A program made the translations under genes and the position numbers. 64,000 nt of DNA from an uncultured Roseovarius sp. GTDB taxonomy: Bacteria; Pseudomonadota; Alphaproteobacteria; Rhodobacterales; Rhodobacteraceae. Location of the stretch: assembly GCA_947499555.1 (NCBI GenBank), contig CANMOU010000003.1, forward strand, positions 384,979-448,978, read 5' to 3'. The notes under the pieces were generated by a model, which did not search any database, was not told the origin of the DNA, and saw only the letters and a program-made list of their open reading frames with translations. Positions within the stretch are counted from its first letter, which is position 1, and each line of letters opens with the position of its first letter. Below, piece by piece: positions 45,896 to 55,194 of the stretch.

Positions 45896-46067
45896 TTATC
45901 GGCCAGCCGACAGTTTTTGACAGCAGAGTATGTCCCAGGAAAAAAACGTTGTGTCTTAAAGCCATAGTGGCGACACAGATGTTCGGCTTGGCCGACTTAG
46001 CCATTGTCGCCCTTTGCACGATGTGTCAGAACCAAAGCAGCAAATAATCTCGTCATGAGAGCATGTA

Positions 46068-46721
46068 ATGACTGATTTCGCCTCACGCAGAACGATGATG
46101 GTCGACACGCAGATCCGACCATCTGACGTTACAAAATTTCCGATTATTGACGCGATGTTATCGGTGCCACGAGAAGCCTTCGTGCCGGATGCTTTGCGTG
46201 AGGCTGCGTATGTTGGTGAAAACATCGACCTGGGCGGCGGTCGCGTCATGCTGGAGCCGCGCACGCTGGCCAAGCTTCTGGATGCGCTGGATATCCAGAA
46301 TGATGAACTGGTGCTCGATCTGGGCTCTGGCCTGGGGTATTCGTCTGCGGTCATCGCCCATATGGCAGAGGCCGTTATCGCCGTCGAAAATGATGAGGCT
46401 CGCGCGTCCGAGGCACAGAGCATCCTGTCCGATCAGGGTGCGGACAATGTTGTCGTGCATGAAGGTGCGCTGAGCGAAGGCGCATCAGAGCATGGTCCTT
46501 ATGACGTGATCGTCGTGCAGGGCGCGATTCAACATCTGCCCCAAGCTATCGCGGATCAGCTTAAGGACGGTGGTCGCATCGGGTCCCTATTTGCCGAGAA
46601 CGCTCTTGGCGTTGCCCGGGTCGGCTATAAGATTGACGGAGAAATAAATTGGCGGTTTGCGTTCAATGCAGGTGCGCCTGTGCTTGAAGGATTCGAACGC
46701 CACGCCGCTTTCACCTTGTGA
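46068..46721 (+). CDS. pcm: Protein-L-isoaspartate O-methyltransferase family protein
   Basis: The 217-residue protein has the PCMT-type AdoMet site LVLDLGSGLGYSSAVIAHM (residues about 85-103) and IQHLPQAIADQLKDGGRIGSLF split over the 'GG' turn. The MMVDTQIRPSDVTKFPIIDAML start is the alphaproteobacterial form. Enzymes of this family repair isoaspartyl residues, although the short alphaproteobacterial ones may have other targets. It is followed directly by tolC, a conserved neighbourhood. Confidence 0.88.
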   Translation: MTDFASRRTMMVDTQIRPSDVTKFPIIDAMLSVPREAFVPDALREAAYVGENIDLGGGRVMLEPRTLAKLLDALDIQNDELVLDLGSGLGYSSAVIAHMAEAVIAVENDEARASEAQSILSDQGADNVVVHEGALSEGASEHGPYDVIVVQGAIQHLPQAIADQLKDGGRIGSLFAENALGVARVGYKIDGEINWRFAFNAGAPVLEGFERHAAFTL

Positions 46722-46747
46722 TGAAGCAATCACTCGGGAGGCAGAGC

Positions 46748-48157
46748 ATGAGATTAAATATGAAGGCTTGGCTTCGGTCAGCGACGATGGGTGTTGCACT
46801 TAGTGTTGCGACGTCCGGCATGGCATGGTCCGAGACATTGGCCGAAACTCTGGTCAGTGCCTATGAACATTCCGGCCTTCTGGACCAGAACCGCGCGCTT
46901 TTGCGGGCCGCGGATGAAGATGCCGCGCAAATCCTTGCCGCGTTGCGCCCCATTCTCAATTACAGCGCCGATGTCACGCGAACATTTGGTCGCACAAGAA
47001 ATGGTCTGGGCACCTCTGGCATCGCGAGCCAGGATGTAAACATCGGCATTTCGCTTGAGCTGTTGTTGTTCGATGGTGGCCAGACGCGGTTTCAGCTGGA
47101 ATCGACAAAAGAATCTGTGCTGGCGACACGGGAAGCGCTTCGAAGTGTCGAGCAGCAAGTTCTCTTGCGTGCTGTTGCTGCGTTTCAGGATGTGCGCCGA
47201 AACCAGGAATTCGTGTCGCTCAGAAATAACAATCTTCAGCTCTTGCGGCAGGAACTCCGCGCCGCGCAAGATCGGTTTGAGGTTGGCGAAGTGACACGGA
47301 CAGATGTGGCCCAGGCCGAGGCGCGGCTGGCCGCAGCTCGCAGTGAATTTGCCGCAGCCCAAGGCGATCTTGCACAAGCCGTAGAGGAATTTCGCGCAGC
47401 AGTCGGCCGCCGTCCCGGTGCGTTGCAACCGCCGCGCCAATTGCCGAATCTGTCGGGTGACGTCGATGCATCAGCTCAGATTGCCGTTCGCAGCCATCCC
47501 GACATTTTGCGGGCGCAAAGAGAAGTCTCAGCGGCGGAACTCAACGTGCTGGCTGCTGACGCCGCTAAAAAGCCTCGGGCGAATCTCGTTGGTACACTGG
47601 GCGCAGGCGAGGAAATAGGCGGTGATGACTTCAGCCGGACAGGCTCTTTCGGCGTTCAGGTCACAGGGCCGATTTACCAGGGCGGGCTTATAAGCTCTCT
47701 TAAACGTCAGGCCATGGCGCAGCGGGATGCCAGCCGTGGCAATCTGCATGAGGTCCGCCACCGCATCGTTCAGGATGTTGGCAACGCCTATGCCATCTTG
47801 CGCGCGTCACAGGCCCAGCGAGCAGCCACCCGAGAGCAGGTGCGCGCGGCTGAGATTGCTTTCAGAGGCGTCCGCGAAGAGGCAACTCTGGGCGCGCGCA
47901 CGACGCTGGACGTGCTCGACGCCGAACAAGAGCTTTTGGACGCCCGCGCCAGCATGATCTCGGCTGAGGCAGATGTCGTCACTGCAGCATATTCGGTTCT
48001 TGCCTCATTGGGCCAGCTTACAGCCAAGGACTTGAACCTCGATGTTCAGCTTTACGATCCGGCTGCCTATTACAATCTTGTCAAGGATGCGCCGGTTCCG
48101 ATAAGCCCGCAGGGGAAAAAGCTGGACCGAGTCCTGCGCGCTCTGGGCAAAGATTAA
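46748..48157 (+). CDS. tolC: TolC-family outer membrane channel
   Basis: The ATG at 46748 has a GGGAGGC site. An open GTG 30 bases upstream overlaps pcm and is not needed. After a signal peptide (ending MAWSE), 445 residues show the two TolC repeats: QNRALLRAADEDAAQILAALRP and the later AQRDASRGNLHEVRHRIVQDV, with ARTTLDVLDAEQELLDARAS in the second coiled-coil pair. It is the outer-membrane exit duct for type I secretion and RND efflux. It could serve the RND pump at 7.3-11.5 kb. Confidence 0.93.
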   Translation: MRLNMKAWLRSATMGVALSVATSGMAWSETLAETLVSAYEHSGLLDQNRALLRAADEDAAQILAALRPILNYSADVTRTFGRTRNGLGTSGIASQDVNIGISLELLLFDGGQTRFQLESTKESVLATREALRSVEQQVLLRAVAAFQDVRRNQEFVSLRNNNLQLLRQELRAAQDRFEVGEVTRTDVAQAEARLAAARSEFAAAQGDLAQAVEEFRAAVGRRPGALQPPRQLPNLSGDVDASAQIAVRSHPDILRAQREVSAAELNVLAADAAKKPRANLVGTLGAGEEIGGDDFSRTGSFGVQVTGPIYQGGLISSLKRQAMAQRDASRGNLHEVRHRIVQDVGNAYAILRASQAQRAATREQVRAAEIAFRGVREEATLGARTTLDVLDAEQELLDARASMISAEADVVTAAYSVLASLGQLTAKDLNLDVQLYDPAAYYNLVKDAPVPISPQGKKLDRVLRALGKD

Positions 48158-48234
48158 AAAAGCTTTGTACTTGCGTTATTGTGTGATTAACGCGTGGAAG
48201 CTAAACTGTGGCCAGGCAAGAATGGTAGTTGAGC

Positions 48235-49614
48235 ATGTCTGACCCCGTATCCAATGCGGAAATTGAGGACGTTCTTTCGTCCATCCGCAGACTTGTGTCT
48301 GTGGACAGCCGAGGCGCTGCAAAGCTCGGTGTGGAGCTTGAGCGCCAGGATCAGGTGTCTCACGACGACGATACCGACATTGCAAATGACGCTCCTTTGG
48401 AAGAAGTGGACAACTCTGATGTGCCGGAGGTGAGCGGGCAGGCTGATGAAGAGCATGACGCCGGACCACGGGTCCAGGGTCTTGAACTTGGAACCACGGG
48501 GGCCAAGCTTGTTCTGACGCAGGCGCTGCGCGTCAGCGAAGCGGCGGACGGCAAAGACACACCCGAAGACGAGGAACAGAGCGCGGTTGAGCCGGAGGCT
48601 GAGCTTTCTGATGAAGACCCCGTCGAAGAAAGCGCGCATGCAGATGAAGAGCTTGATGATACAGACACACATGTTTCTTTGGGGGAAGGGGATGACCCGC
48701 TGAGAGCGCCTGAAGAAGGGTCTGATTTTGTCCGCCTTCGCCCCGAGGTCAAAGCGAAGGACTGGATCATGGGCGCGGTGGGTGGTTCCTCGATGCCGAT
48801 AGACAGCCACGCTGATGATGAAGAATGGCCCGAAGAAGACCTCAAAGACGATACCTCTGACATGGAATTGGCCCCACCGCCGGAGGAAGAGACGGCGGAA
48901 GAGTGGACTGAGGAAGACCTGCAGGATGATCCGGAAGAGGCCAATCTCGAAGTCGCGCCGAAAACATCAGGCAATGAACTTGAGGCGCGGATTGCCGAAG
49001 TGGAAGCCGCAGTTGCCGCTCGCGGCGATCAGTGGGACCCCGACGCCGCCGATCAGGATGATTATGCGGGCGGCACAGTAGAGCCGCTTAATTGGGAAGA
49101 TCACGGTGAGGATGACGCGGCAGAGGCGGATGCCGAACCGGTGGAAGAGATAAGTCCCGAAGAGGTTGACGAAATCGAAGAGGCCGTTCTCTTGGACGAG
49201 CAGACAGAGATTCAGCCAGACGAGCTCTCCTTCATTCCGCAAAGCAGTGACCCGGTTTCCGGGCCGGCGGCTGCAACCGAAGTAGCCAGCGTTGCTGACA
49301 CGGAGACGCCGGAAGAGCAGACACAAGACCTTGCTGACTCTCCGGAGCCTCTTAACCTGTCAGATGTCGCGATCACCGATGAGGTGACGGAAATCCTTTC
49401 GGAAGAAGCCACGGCGAGCGCCGCAGAGGCTGCAGCAGATGCGGCTTGGTATTCCGAAGATACGGTGATTGACGAGAGCGCCCTGCGTGACCTCGTTGGA
49501 GAGATCGTTCGTCAGGAATTGCAAGGCGCACTTGGCGAACGCATCACACGTAACGTGCGCAAACTGGTTCGGCGTGAGATTCACCGCGCGATGATGGGTC
49601 AAGACTACGACTAA
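48235..49614 (+). CDS. Acidic low-complexity protein with PopZ-like N- and C-terminal segments
   Basis: The protein has 459 residues. Residues 4-20 read [17 protein letters not shown], closely resembling the PopZ (DUF2497) N-terminal helix pattern (E-E-I-L-A-S-I-R-R-I-I-S). A roughly 380-residue linker is extremely rich in Asp and Glu, with an internal repeat ([22 protein letters not shown]). The last 45 residues ([19 protein letters not shown], then [17 protein letters not shown]) look like helical oligomerisation segments. PopZ organises the cell pole and anchors ParB-bound origins. The gene follows pcm-tolC, the position of popZ in other alphaproteobacteria as I recall it. ATG at 48235 is preferred to the ATG six bases earlier. 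Confidence 0.7.
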   Translation: MSDPVSNAEIEDVLSSIRRLVSVDSRGAAKLGVELERQDQVSHDDDTDIANDAPLEEVDNSDVPEVSGQADEEHDAGPRVQGLELGTTGAKLVLTQALRVSEAADGKDTPEDEEQSAVEPEAELSDEDPVEESAHADEELDDTDTHVSLGEGDDPLRAPEEGSDFVRLRPEVKAKDWIMGAVGGSSMPIDSHADDEEWPEEDLKDDTSDMELAPPPEEETAEEWTEEDLQDDPEEANLEVAPKTSGNELEARIAEVEAAVAARGDQWDPDAADQDDYAGGTVEPLNWEDHGEDDAAEADAEPVEEISPEEVDEIEEAVLLDEQTEIQPDELSFIPQSSDPVSGPAAATEVASVADTETPEEQTQDLADSPEPLNLSDVAITDEVTEILSEEATASAAEAAADAAWYSEDTVIDESALRDLVGEIVRQELQGALGERITRNVRKLVRREIHRAMMGQDYD

Positions 49615-51080
49615 GCCCGCTCTGAAATGCGCGCGGGCGTCTCGGCGAGTTCCAGCAACAAATCCAGATCCATATGTGTCTCAAGATGATCGGCCAGCGC
49701 ATCCAGCGTCGTCTCGACCTGATTGTCGAAATGCATGTCTGAAGATGCACCTAGGTTATTGAGATAGGCCGCCCGGAACGCATCTGAGGCGAAAAGCCCA
49801 TGCAGGTAACATCCTCGCACACGGCCATCGGCCGAAGTTGCGCCTTCGGGGCGGCCTGACACATCCAGCCAGGGTCGCTTTGTACCCGGGCCATCGGTCT
49901 TGCCGATGTGAATCTCGTACCCCTCGACCGGGTCCCCTGTTGCAATATATGTGGCCTTGGTCAACGCCAGGCGTTTCTCGGGATGCATGATTGTCCGCAC
50001 ATCGAGATGCCCAAGTCCCTTGACCGTGCCTGGCGCTCCTTCGATCCCATCAGGGTCTGCGATTTCCTGCCCGAGCATCTGATAGCCGCCGCAGATGCCC
50101 AGCACATGCCCGCCGCGCCGAATATGCGCGCTTAGGTCCACATCCCAGCCATTGGCACGGAAATCCGCAAGATCGGAAATGGTGGATTTGCTTCCAAGGA
50201 TCAGCACCAGATGAGCATCACCCGGCAAGGCACGGCCCGGCTCGACAATCTCGACACTGACATCGGGTTCAAGCGATAACGGATCAAGATCATCGAAATT
50301 GGCAATCCGGCCCAGCCGTGGCACGATCACCTTGAAAGCACCACCTGCAGAAGAGCGAATGTCCATCACGTCTTCGGCGGGCAGGCGCCAGGCATCGGCA
50401 AACCAAGGTACAACCCCTAAAGAGGGCCAGCCGGTGCGAGACGTTATCTCTGTCAGCCCCTCATCAAAAAGCTGCACATCGCCGCGAAACTTATTGATCG
50501 CAAAGGCCTTTATGCGCGCCGCATCTTCGGGAGGCAGAATGGCCTGTGTCCCCACGAGCTGCGCGATGACACCGCCCCGGTCAATGTCACCCACCAATAT
50601 GACAGGCACGCCTGCGGCCTCCGCGAAGCCCATATTCGCGATGTCGCCTGCACGCAGATTGATCTCGGCCGGGCTGCCAGCGCCCTCGACAAGGACAAGA
50701 TCGGCGCTTCCGCAGAGGCGCGCAAAACTCTCTAGTACGGGGGGCAGCAGCTTGGGTTTCACCTTGGCGTAATCCCTTGCGCGCAGCGTATCAAACCGCT
50801 TGCCCTGAACCACGACTTGTGCGCCGATCTCAGACTCGGGCTTGAGCAGAACAGGGTTCATGTCCGTATGTGGCGCACGCCCCGCGGCCAGCGCTTGCAG
50901 CGCCTGCGCACGTCCTATCTCACCGCCATCAACCGTCACGGCGGCGTTGTTCGACATGTTCTGGGGTTTGAATGGCGCCACCGTCAGGCCACGACGGGTA
51001 TAAGCCCGCGCAAGGCCTGCCACGACCATTGACTTGCCCACGTTCGAGCCCGCCCCCTGAATCATGATGGACTGCGCCAT
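49611..51080 (-). CDS. cobQ: Cobyric acid synthase
   Basis: The 489-residue protein has the N-terminal P-loop-like nucleotide site [20 protein letters not shown] split at the GAGSNVGKS core, the [11 protein letters not shown] segment, and the CobB/CobQ glutamine amidotransferase half with the nucleophile Cys in [12 protein letters not shown] (about residue 340). It amidates side chains of adenosyl-cobyrinic diamide to cobyric acid. No other cobalamin gene is adjacent. Its stop overlaps the convergent PopZ-like gene by four bases. Confidence 0.95.
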   Translation of the reverse strand: MAQSIMIQGAGSNVGKSMVVAGLARAYTRRGLTVAPFKPQNMSNNAAVTVDGGEIGRAQALQALAAGRAPHTDMNPVLLKPESEIGAQVVVQGKRFDTLRARDYAKVKPKLLPPVLESFARLCGSADLVLVEGAGSPAEINLRAGDIANMGFAEAAGVPVILVGDIDRGGVIAQLVGTQAILPPEDAARIKAFAINKFRGDVQLFDEGLTEITSRTGWPSLGVVPWFADAWRLPAEDVMDIRSSAGGAFKVIVPRLGRIANFDDLDPLSLEPDVSVEIVEPGRALPGDAHLVLILGSKSTISDLADFRANGWDVDLSAHIRRGGHVLGICGGYQMLGQEIADPDGIEGAPGTVKGLGHLDVRTIMHPEKRLALTKATYIATGDPVEGYEIHIGKTDGPGTKRPWLDVSGRPEGATSADGRVRGCYLHGLFASDAFRAAYLNNLGASSDMHFDNQVETTLDALADHLETHMDLDLLLELAETPARISERA

Positions 51081-51139
51081 ATCCCGCCCTCATAGTGACC
51101 GAACCCAGAGGTATCGCCCATGTCTCCACTTGGAAAGCC

Positions 51140-51650
51140 ATGAACACGCCGGCCCATGTCATTTTTGCGACCGTGGCCTTTGCACAGCCCTATGAGTTGC
51201 ACCGCACCATAGCAGCCATCACCGTCGCTCTTGCACCAGACGTGTCGCTTTATGTCATGGCGGCGGTGTCGCTCTATGTTCTTGGGCTAAGCCCCTCTTA
51301 CGTCTTTGACACGCTTTACTTTTCGGACGTGTGGCAGGAGGTCTTCAAGATCGACAATTCTGTTTTTGTGTGAGGCGCGGTTTTTGGTCTGGCCTGGTGG
51401 TTTGGTGCGCGCTTCGGGATGGTTTTTTGCGGCGGCATTGCTGCATCTCGCACTTGTTTTCCCTTGCATCACGACGATGGCAGGCCCCATTTCTGGCCTC
51501 TCAGCGATTGGATTTTTCAAAGCCCGCTGAGCTACTGGGACGGTGCCCATCATGCAGCTATTATCGGTCCTATCGAAATAGCGCTCTTGCGGCTGGCTCC
51601 GGTCTTTATCTGGGTCTTTATATTCGCGAGCGACAACCTCTTAGCTGACA
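51140..51650 (+). pseudogene. Broken gene for a small multi-helix membrane protein
   Basis: Starting MNTPAHVIFATVAFAQP, the reading frame runs to an in-frame TGA at 51371 in FV-stop-GAVFGLAWW, where relatives as I recall them have Trp (TGG). The same frame continues after it, ending with HHDDGRPHFWPLSDWIF and SPLSYWDGAHHAAIIGP. Between, the family-like AAALLHLALVFP is only in another frame (around 51430-51466), implying two opposite frameshifts next to T-rich runs. So at least one nonsense change and probably two indels inactivate it. Intact relatives are integral membrane proteins often beside cobQ. The 3' end is uncertain. Confidence 0.65.
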
Positions 51651-51653
51651 AGC

Positions 51654-51686
51654 AAAAAGCCCTGCCAGATCTGACAGGGCCTTTTG
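51654..51686. terminator. Bidirectional intrinsic terminator
   Basis: GCCCTGCCAGATCTGACAGG plus GC (51659-51680) is an almost perfect palindrome (one mismatch). It has AAAAA on its left and CTTTT on its right, so each strand reads a GC stem followed by T residues. It lies after the broken membrane-protein gene on one strand and after the DUF6280-like gene on the other. Confidence 0.85.
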
Positions 51687-51709
51687 AGCAGCAAATGTAC
51701 TGTAAGAGC

Positions 51710-52033
51710 CTAGGCGGCTTCTGCCTGCGCGGCAGCAGCATTGCGCCGTTCACTTTCCTCACGGGAAAGAGCAACGGATGTCCGCACACCTTTGGAGACA
51801 AAATCCATTAGTCCAGAGACAACACGCTCATTTGGGTCAATCCCCGCGCAAGACAGGACTTCCCGTCCATCTCGCGAGCGGGCCCAGCGGGCGATCTGTT
51901 CCGGACCATTGCCATACTTTTTGTCATCCGCAATGGCGTCGTCCAGGGCAGCCAGTACAACGGCTGCAAAGAGTTTACGGGCGCGATTGCCTTGTTCGGC
52001 ATTGAACGCGGAGCCGTCAACGAAATCTTTCAT
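51710..52033 (-). CDS. Small conserved Rhodobacterales protein (DUF6280-like), 107 aa
   Basis: The protein opens MKDFVDGSAFNAEQGNRARK and continues with KLFAAVVLAALDDAIADDKK and SRDGREVLSCAGIDPNERVV split by its charged loops. I recall near-identical proteins across roseobacters under DUF6280. It has no signal peptide or membrane segment and one Cys. The strong conservation suggests a general cellular role, but none is established to my knowledge. It has its own terminator. Confidence 0.8.
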   Translation of the reverse strand: MKDFVDGSAFNAEQGNRARKLFAAVVLAALDDAIADDKKYGNGPEQIARWARSRDGREVLSCAGIDPNERVVSGLMDFVSKGVRTSVALSREESERRNAAAAQAEAA

Positions 52034-52250
52034 GTTTCGTCCTTGTTTTTATTTTATTTATCGTGTCGGCGTAGCGACGTTTATGGCGTCTTTTCTTCGA
52101 TTCGGATAGCCCCCAGAAGCATACCAGCCATGCGATTTTCGCATGGCTCTCTGCAGGTGCAGCACGATATCTCGTCGTCTTGCCACCTGTCGCACGGCTA
52201 GATATAGGGAGGATCACATACCGATCAACCTTTTGTCATGGTTTTGCCCA

Positions 52251-52814
52251 ATGCCCAAGATCAACGGAAATGAGATCCGCCCAGGCAATGTTCTGGAGCA
52301 TAATGATGCGCTTTGGAGCGCCGTCAAAGTCGACCATGTGAAGCCCGGAAAGGGCGGCGCTTTCGCCCAGGTCGAGCTCCGCAACCTGCGCAATGGATCG
52401 AAGCTGAACGAGCGTTTCAGAAGCGCCGACAAGGTCGAGCGTGTACGTCTTGAGCAGAAAGATCAGCAGTTTCTCTACGAGAGTGACGGCATGCTTGTGT
52501 TCATGGATTCAGAGACTTACGAGCAGATCGAGCTTCCGGCGGAGCTATTGGGAGATCGCCGTCCCTTTCTGCAGGACGGGATGACCATAACCGTTGAATT
52601 TTACGAAAGCGAAGCGCTGAATGCGACGCTTCCGCAGAAGGTTGTTTGCAGGGTGACCGAGACTGAACCTGTGGTCAAAGGACAGACTGCGGCCAACAGC
52701 TTCAAGCCGGCCATCCTCGACAATGGTGTCAAGGTTATGGTGCCGCCCTTTGTGGGTCAGGACGAGGATATCGTCGTCAATACCGAGACGATGGAATACG
52801 CTGAACGCGCCTGA
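52251..52814 (+). CDS. efp: Elongation factor P
   Basis: Start at ATG 52251 ([19 protein letters not shown]). Longer upstream reading is non-homologous. The 187-residue length is standard and the three beta-barrel domains are visible. The loop that enters the peptidyl-transferase centre is K31-P-G-K34-G-G-A, with Lys34 the residue modified in many bacteria. The closing domain has [17 protein letters not shown] and [16 protein letters not shown] relieves stalling at polyproline. The 217-base leader (52034-52250) has no gene. Confidence 0.96.
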   Translation: MPKINGNEIRPGNVLEHNDALWSAVKVDHVKPGKGGAFAQVELRNLRNGSKLNERFRSADKVERVRLEQKDQQFLYESDGMLVFMDSETYEQIELPAELLGDRRPFLQDGMTITVEFYESEALNATLPQKVVCRVTETEPVVKGQTAANSFKPAILDNGVKVMVPPFVGQDEDIVVNTETMEYAERA

Positions 52815-52890
52815 GGGCATCGAAGAACCATCACGCAGTTTGCGCTGAATATTTCAGATTTCCGATCGGCAAAATTTTGCTGACGCAACG

Positions 52891-53634
52891 TCATCGAGGG
52901 GCAGGCACGGAGTAGTGCACCGTTGCCCCGTCTGCTTGCATGTTTTCTCCGGCCCGGTCAAAGCGCAAATAGGCGATCCCGTGGCCATCCGACTGCGTGA
53001 AGAGGATGCCGGCGGTCTTGCCGTTTGATAAGATTTCCGCACCAACCGGGGCCGCGCCAAGCACCTCGACCCGGGTCAGACCTTTGCGCAACTCGGTCTT
53101 GTGCTTCATCCGTGCGGTCACTTCCTGACCCACGTAGCATCCTTTGCGGTAGTCGACGCCATTCAGTCGTTCAAATCCCGCCTCAAGAATGTACGTCTCC
53201 GGTGTCAGCTCGATCCCAGTTTCCGGGATGCAGTGCAGAACCCTCAGCGCGTTGAAATCCGTTCCATCATCACCCGCCTCTGCACCATATCTGCGCCAGC
53301 CCAGGGCCTCGTGCCTTGGATCTGCGAATGCACCCGGGGGCATGTCGCCCGTGCCGCGCGAGACCTGCAAATTTGTCTCTTCAATCGTCACATCCGCCCG
53401 TAATTTGTACATCGTCAGCCGCTGCACAAGACCTGTCGCAATCGAGGCGTCTACATCCAGAAGCACCGCCTCGCCATCAGGCACCAGAAAGAAATCGGCC
53501 AAGTACTTGCCCTGCGGCGTCAGGATCGCGGCGTAGACCAACCCGTTTTCCAGCTTGGCAATATCATTGGTGATCAGGCCTTGCAGGAAATCCAACCTGT
53601 CGGTGCCGGTGATGCGGTAAATGTCGCGCGCCAT
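52891..53634 (-). CDS. ygfZ: Folate-binding Fe-S cluster repair protein YgfZ
   Basis: The YgfZ/GcvT-like signature KGCYVGQEVTARMKHKTEL (about residues 160-178) with its conserved Cys is present, along with the N-terminal LDFLQGLITNDIAKLE and the TPQGKYLADFF segment. The length of 247 is slightly short of enteric YgfZ (about 326), as in other alphaproteobacteria. It aids tetrahydrofolate-dependent repair of iron-sulfur enzymes. It is divergent from the glycosyltransferase gene. Confidence 0.92.
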   Translation of the reverse strand: MARDIYRITGTDRLDFLQGLITNDIAKLENGLVYAAILTPQGKYLADFFLVPDGEAVLLDVDASIATGLVQRLTMYKLRADVTIEETNLQVSRGTGDMPPGAFADPRHEALGWRRYGAEAGDDGTDFNALRVLHCIPETGIELTPETYILEAGFERLNGVDYRKGCYVGQEVTARMKHKTELRKGLTRVEVLGAAPVGAEILSNGKTAGILFTQSDGHGIAYLRFDRAGENMQADGATVHYSVPAPR

Positions 53635-53701
53635 GAGGTCTCTCTTGTTGATCCTGCCGCTTCATATAGGCAGAAACACGGGGTGTAACAGAGGATTCCT
53701 T

Positions 53702-54373
53702 ATGCGGGCGAAGCTCTCGGTCATCATACCGACGCTGAACGCGGCTTCCGGGCTGGAACGGTCTTTGCCTGCATTGGCAGAGGGGCTGCAGGCAGGTCTC
53801 ATCCGCGAGCTTGTGTTGTCCGATGGCGGCTCAACGGACGCCACGCTTCAGATTGCCGAAGCCGCCGGCGCGGAAATCTTGCAGGGGCCTGCCTCGCGCG
53901 GGGGGCAACTTCGCCGAGGTGCAGGGGCCGCAGGCGGAGACTGGCTTTTGTTCCTTCACGCAGACAGCGTTCTGCCTCAAGGCTGGGCCGATACCGTGCT
54001 TGGACATTTGCCAAGCGGTCATCCGGCTGTGTTCAAACTTGCCTTTGACGCGACCGGGGTCATGCCCGCACTCGTTGCTGGCTGGGCAAACCTGCGCACA
54101 CGGGCCTTCGGGCTGCCATATGGGGATCAGGGACTCTTGATCTCTCGCAAGGGCTACGACGCGGCCGGTGGGTTTGCTGACATACCCCTGATGGAAGATG
54201 TTGCGATGGCACGCGCTTTGGGAAAGCGTCCAAGGCTTCTGCCCCTGGCACTTACAACAAGCGCAGAGCGGTACGAACGTGATGGCTGGCTCCGGCGCGG
54301 CACCCGCAATCTTTCTCTTTTGGTGCGGTATTTGTGTGGTGCCGACCCAGCCAAGCTGGCCCGGCGGTACTAG
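53702..54373 (+). CDS. TIGR04283-type glycosyltransferase (arsenosugar biosynthesis-like)
   Basis: ATG at 53702 (MRAKLSVIIPTLNAASGLER) follows an AGAGGA site. Open sequence upstream overlaps ygfZ's promoter. The 223-residue GT2 domain has SDGGSTDATLQIAEAAGA, GPASRGGQLRRGA, and LFLHADSVLPQGW, the set seen in TIGR04283 proteins that are linked to arsenosugar synthesis in marine bacteria. No ArsM or radical SAM gene is nearby, so the arsenic link rests on family alone. Confidence 0.88.
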   Translation: MRAKLSVIIPTLNAASGLERSLPALAEGLQAGLIRELVLSDGGSTDATLQIAEAAGAEILQGPASRGGQLRRGAGAAGGDWLLFLHADSVLPQGWADTVLGHLPSGHPAVFKLAFDATGVMPALVAGWANLRTRAFGLPYGDQGLLISRKGYDAAGGFADIPLMEDVAMARALGKRPRLLPLALTTSAERYERDGWLRRGTRNLSLLVRYLCGADPAKLARRY

Positions 54374-54376
54374 ACC

Positions 54377-55060
54377 TCAGAACCAGGGTGTGTACTTGGC
54401 CTGAAAATCCGCCTGAAGGGCCAAGTGGTCATATTCGCTGCGCAGCCAGTCTTCAAACCCAATCGGGTCACGCGCATTGCGCGCCTCGTAGACATCCAGA
54501 ATGTGGTCCAGAATGCCGGTCTTGGACCGTCTCACATGCAGATATTTCAGAGCCAACATCTTTCGCGCCTCGGCAAGCGGGCGTCCCTCGATGACCAGAA
54601 GGTAAAGTGCCGACGCAAATCCGGCCCGATCCGCACCGGACTTGCAATGCATGACAAACGGTTTCTCGATAGATCGAAAATGCCCGATCAGCTCAAGGAT
54701 ATCCTCGGCGGGCGGTGCGTGACGGGCCTGCATGCTCACCGATGTGAGATTGAGACCCAGTTCACGGCAGGTTTCTTCTTCGACCAGGTAATGGGCCGAC
54801 GGATAGTCACCACGAAGGTTCAGCACGGAATGGATGCCGTCGGCCTTCATTTTCTCAAACCGTTTCCGCGTGGGATGGTTTGAGCGATAGACGCCGGGCG
54901 CAATTTCAAAGAAATTGGTCCAGATGCCACGCAAAATCGCATGGTCAAACCAAAGATTGTAGATACGGGCACGCCTGCGGTTCTCGGGGGTCGACAGATC
55001 GGTGTTATAGGACGCGCGCAGATTGGCTTCCCAGTCTGAAATACGTTTGAAAAGTTTCAA
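54377..55060 (-). CDS. Protein-tyrosine-phosphatase-like (dual-specificity type) protein
   Basis: The catalytic P loop HCKSGADRAG (Cys-x5-Arg) is clear, with the conserved N-terminal NFFEIAPGVYRSNHPTRKRF. The downstream acidic loop is less obvious. No ATG start exists upstream of the domain. A TTG at 55060 (protein KLFKRISDWEANLRA) follows GCAGGA and fits where homologues I recall begin (a 'FKRI-DWE-LRA' start). A TTG at 55183 would extend it into the next gene's promoter. The predicted length is 227. It may dephosphorylate proteins or inositol-type lipids. Confidence 0.8.
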   Translation of the reverse strand: MKLFKRISDWEANLRASYNTDLSTPENRRRARIYNLWFDHAILRGIWTNFFEIAPGVYRSNHPTRKRFEKMKADGIHSVLNLRGDYPSAHYLVEEETCRELGLNLTSVSMQARHAPPAEDILELIGHFRSIEKPFVMHCKSGADRAGFASALYLLVIEGRPLAEARKMLALKYLHVRRSKTGILDHILDVYEARNARDPIGFEDWLRSEYDHLALQADFQAKYTPWF

Positions 55061-55194
55061 GATCCTGCGCGCCTCGCCCGAATATTGTCCCCATTTAGGA
55101 TGCCATAAGGCCAAGCACAAGCCGCGATGAGACCCATGATTGACGGCACCCCGCAAGAGATTAAGCTGCAGGCTGCTAATCAAAGGAGTGCCAC

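Noticed and set aside
51710-51811. Continuation of the broken membrane-protein frame
   Set aside because: The frame is open but antisense to the DUF6280-like gene and beyond the terminator, so it is not coding.
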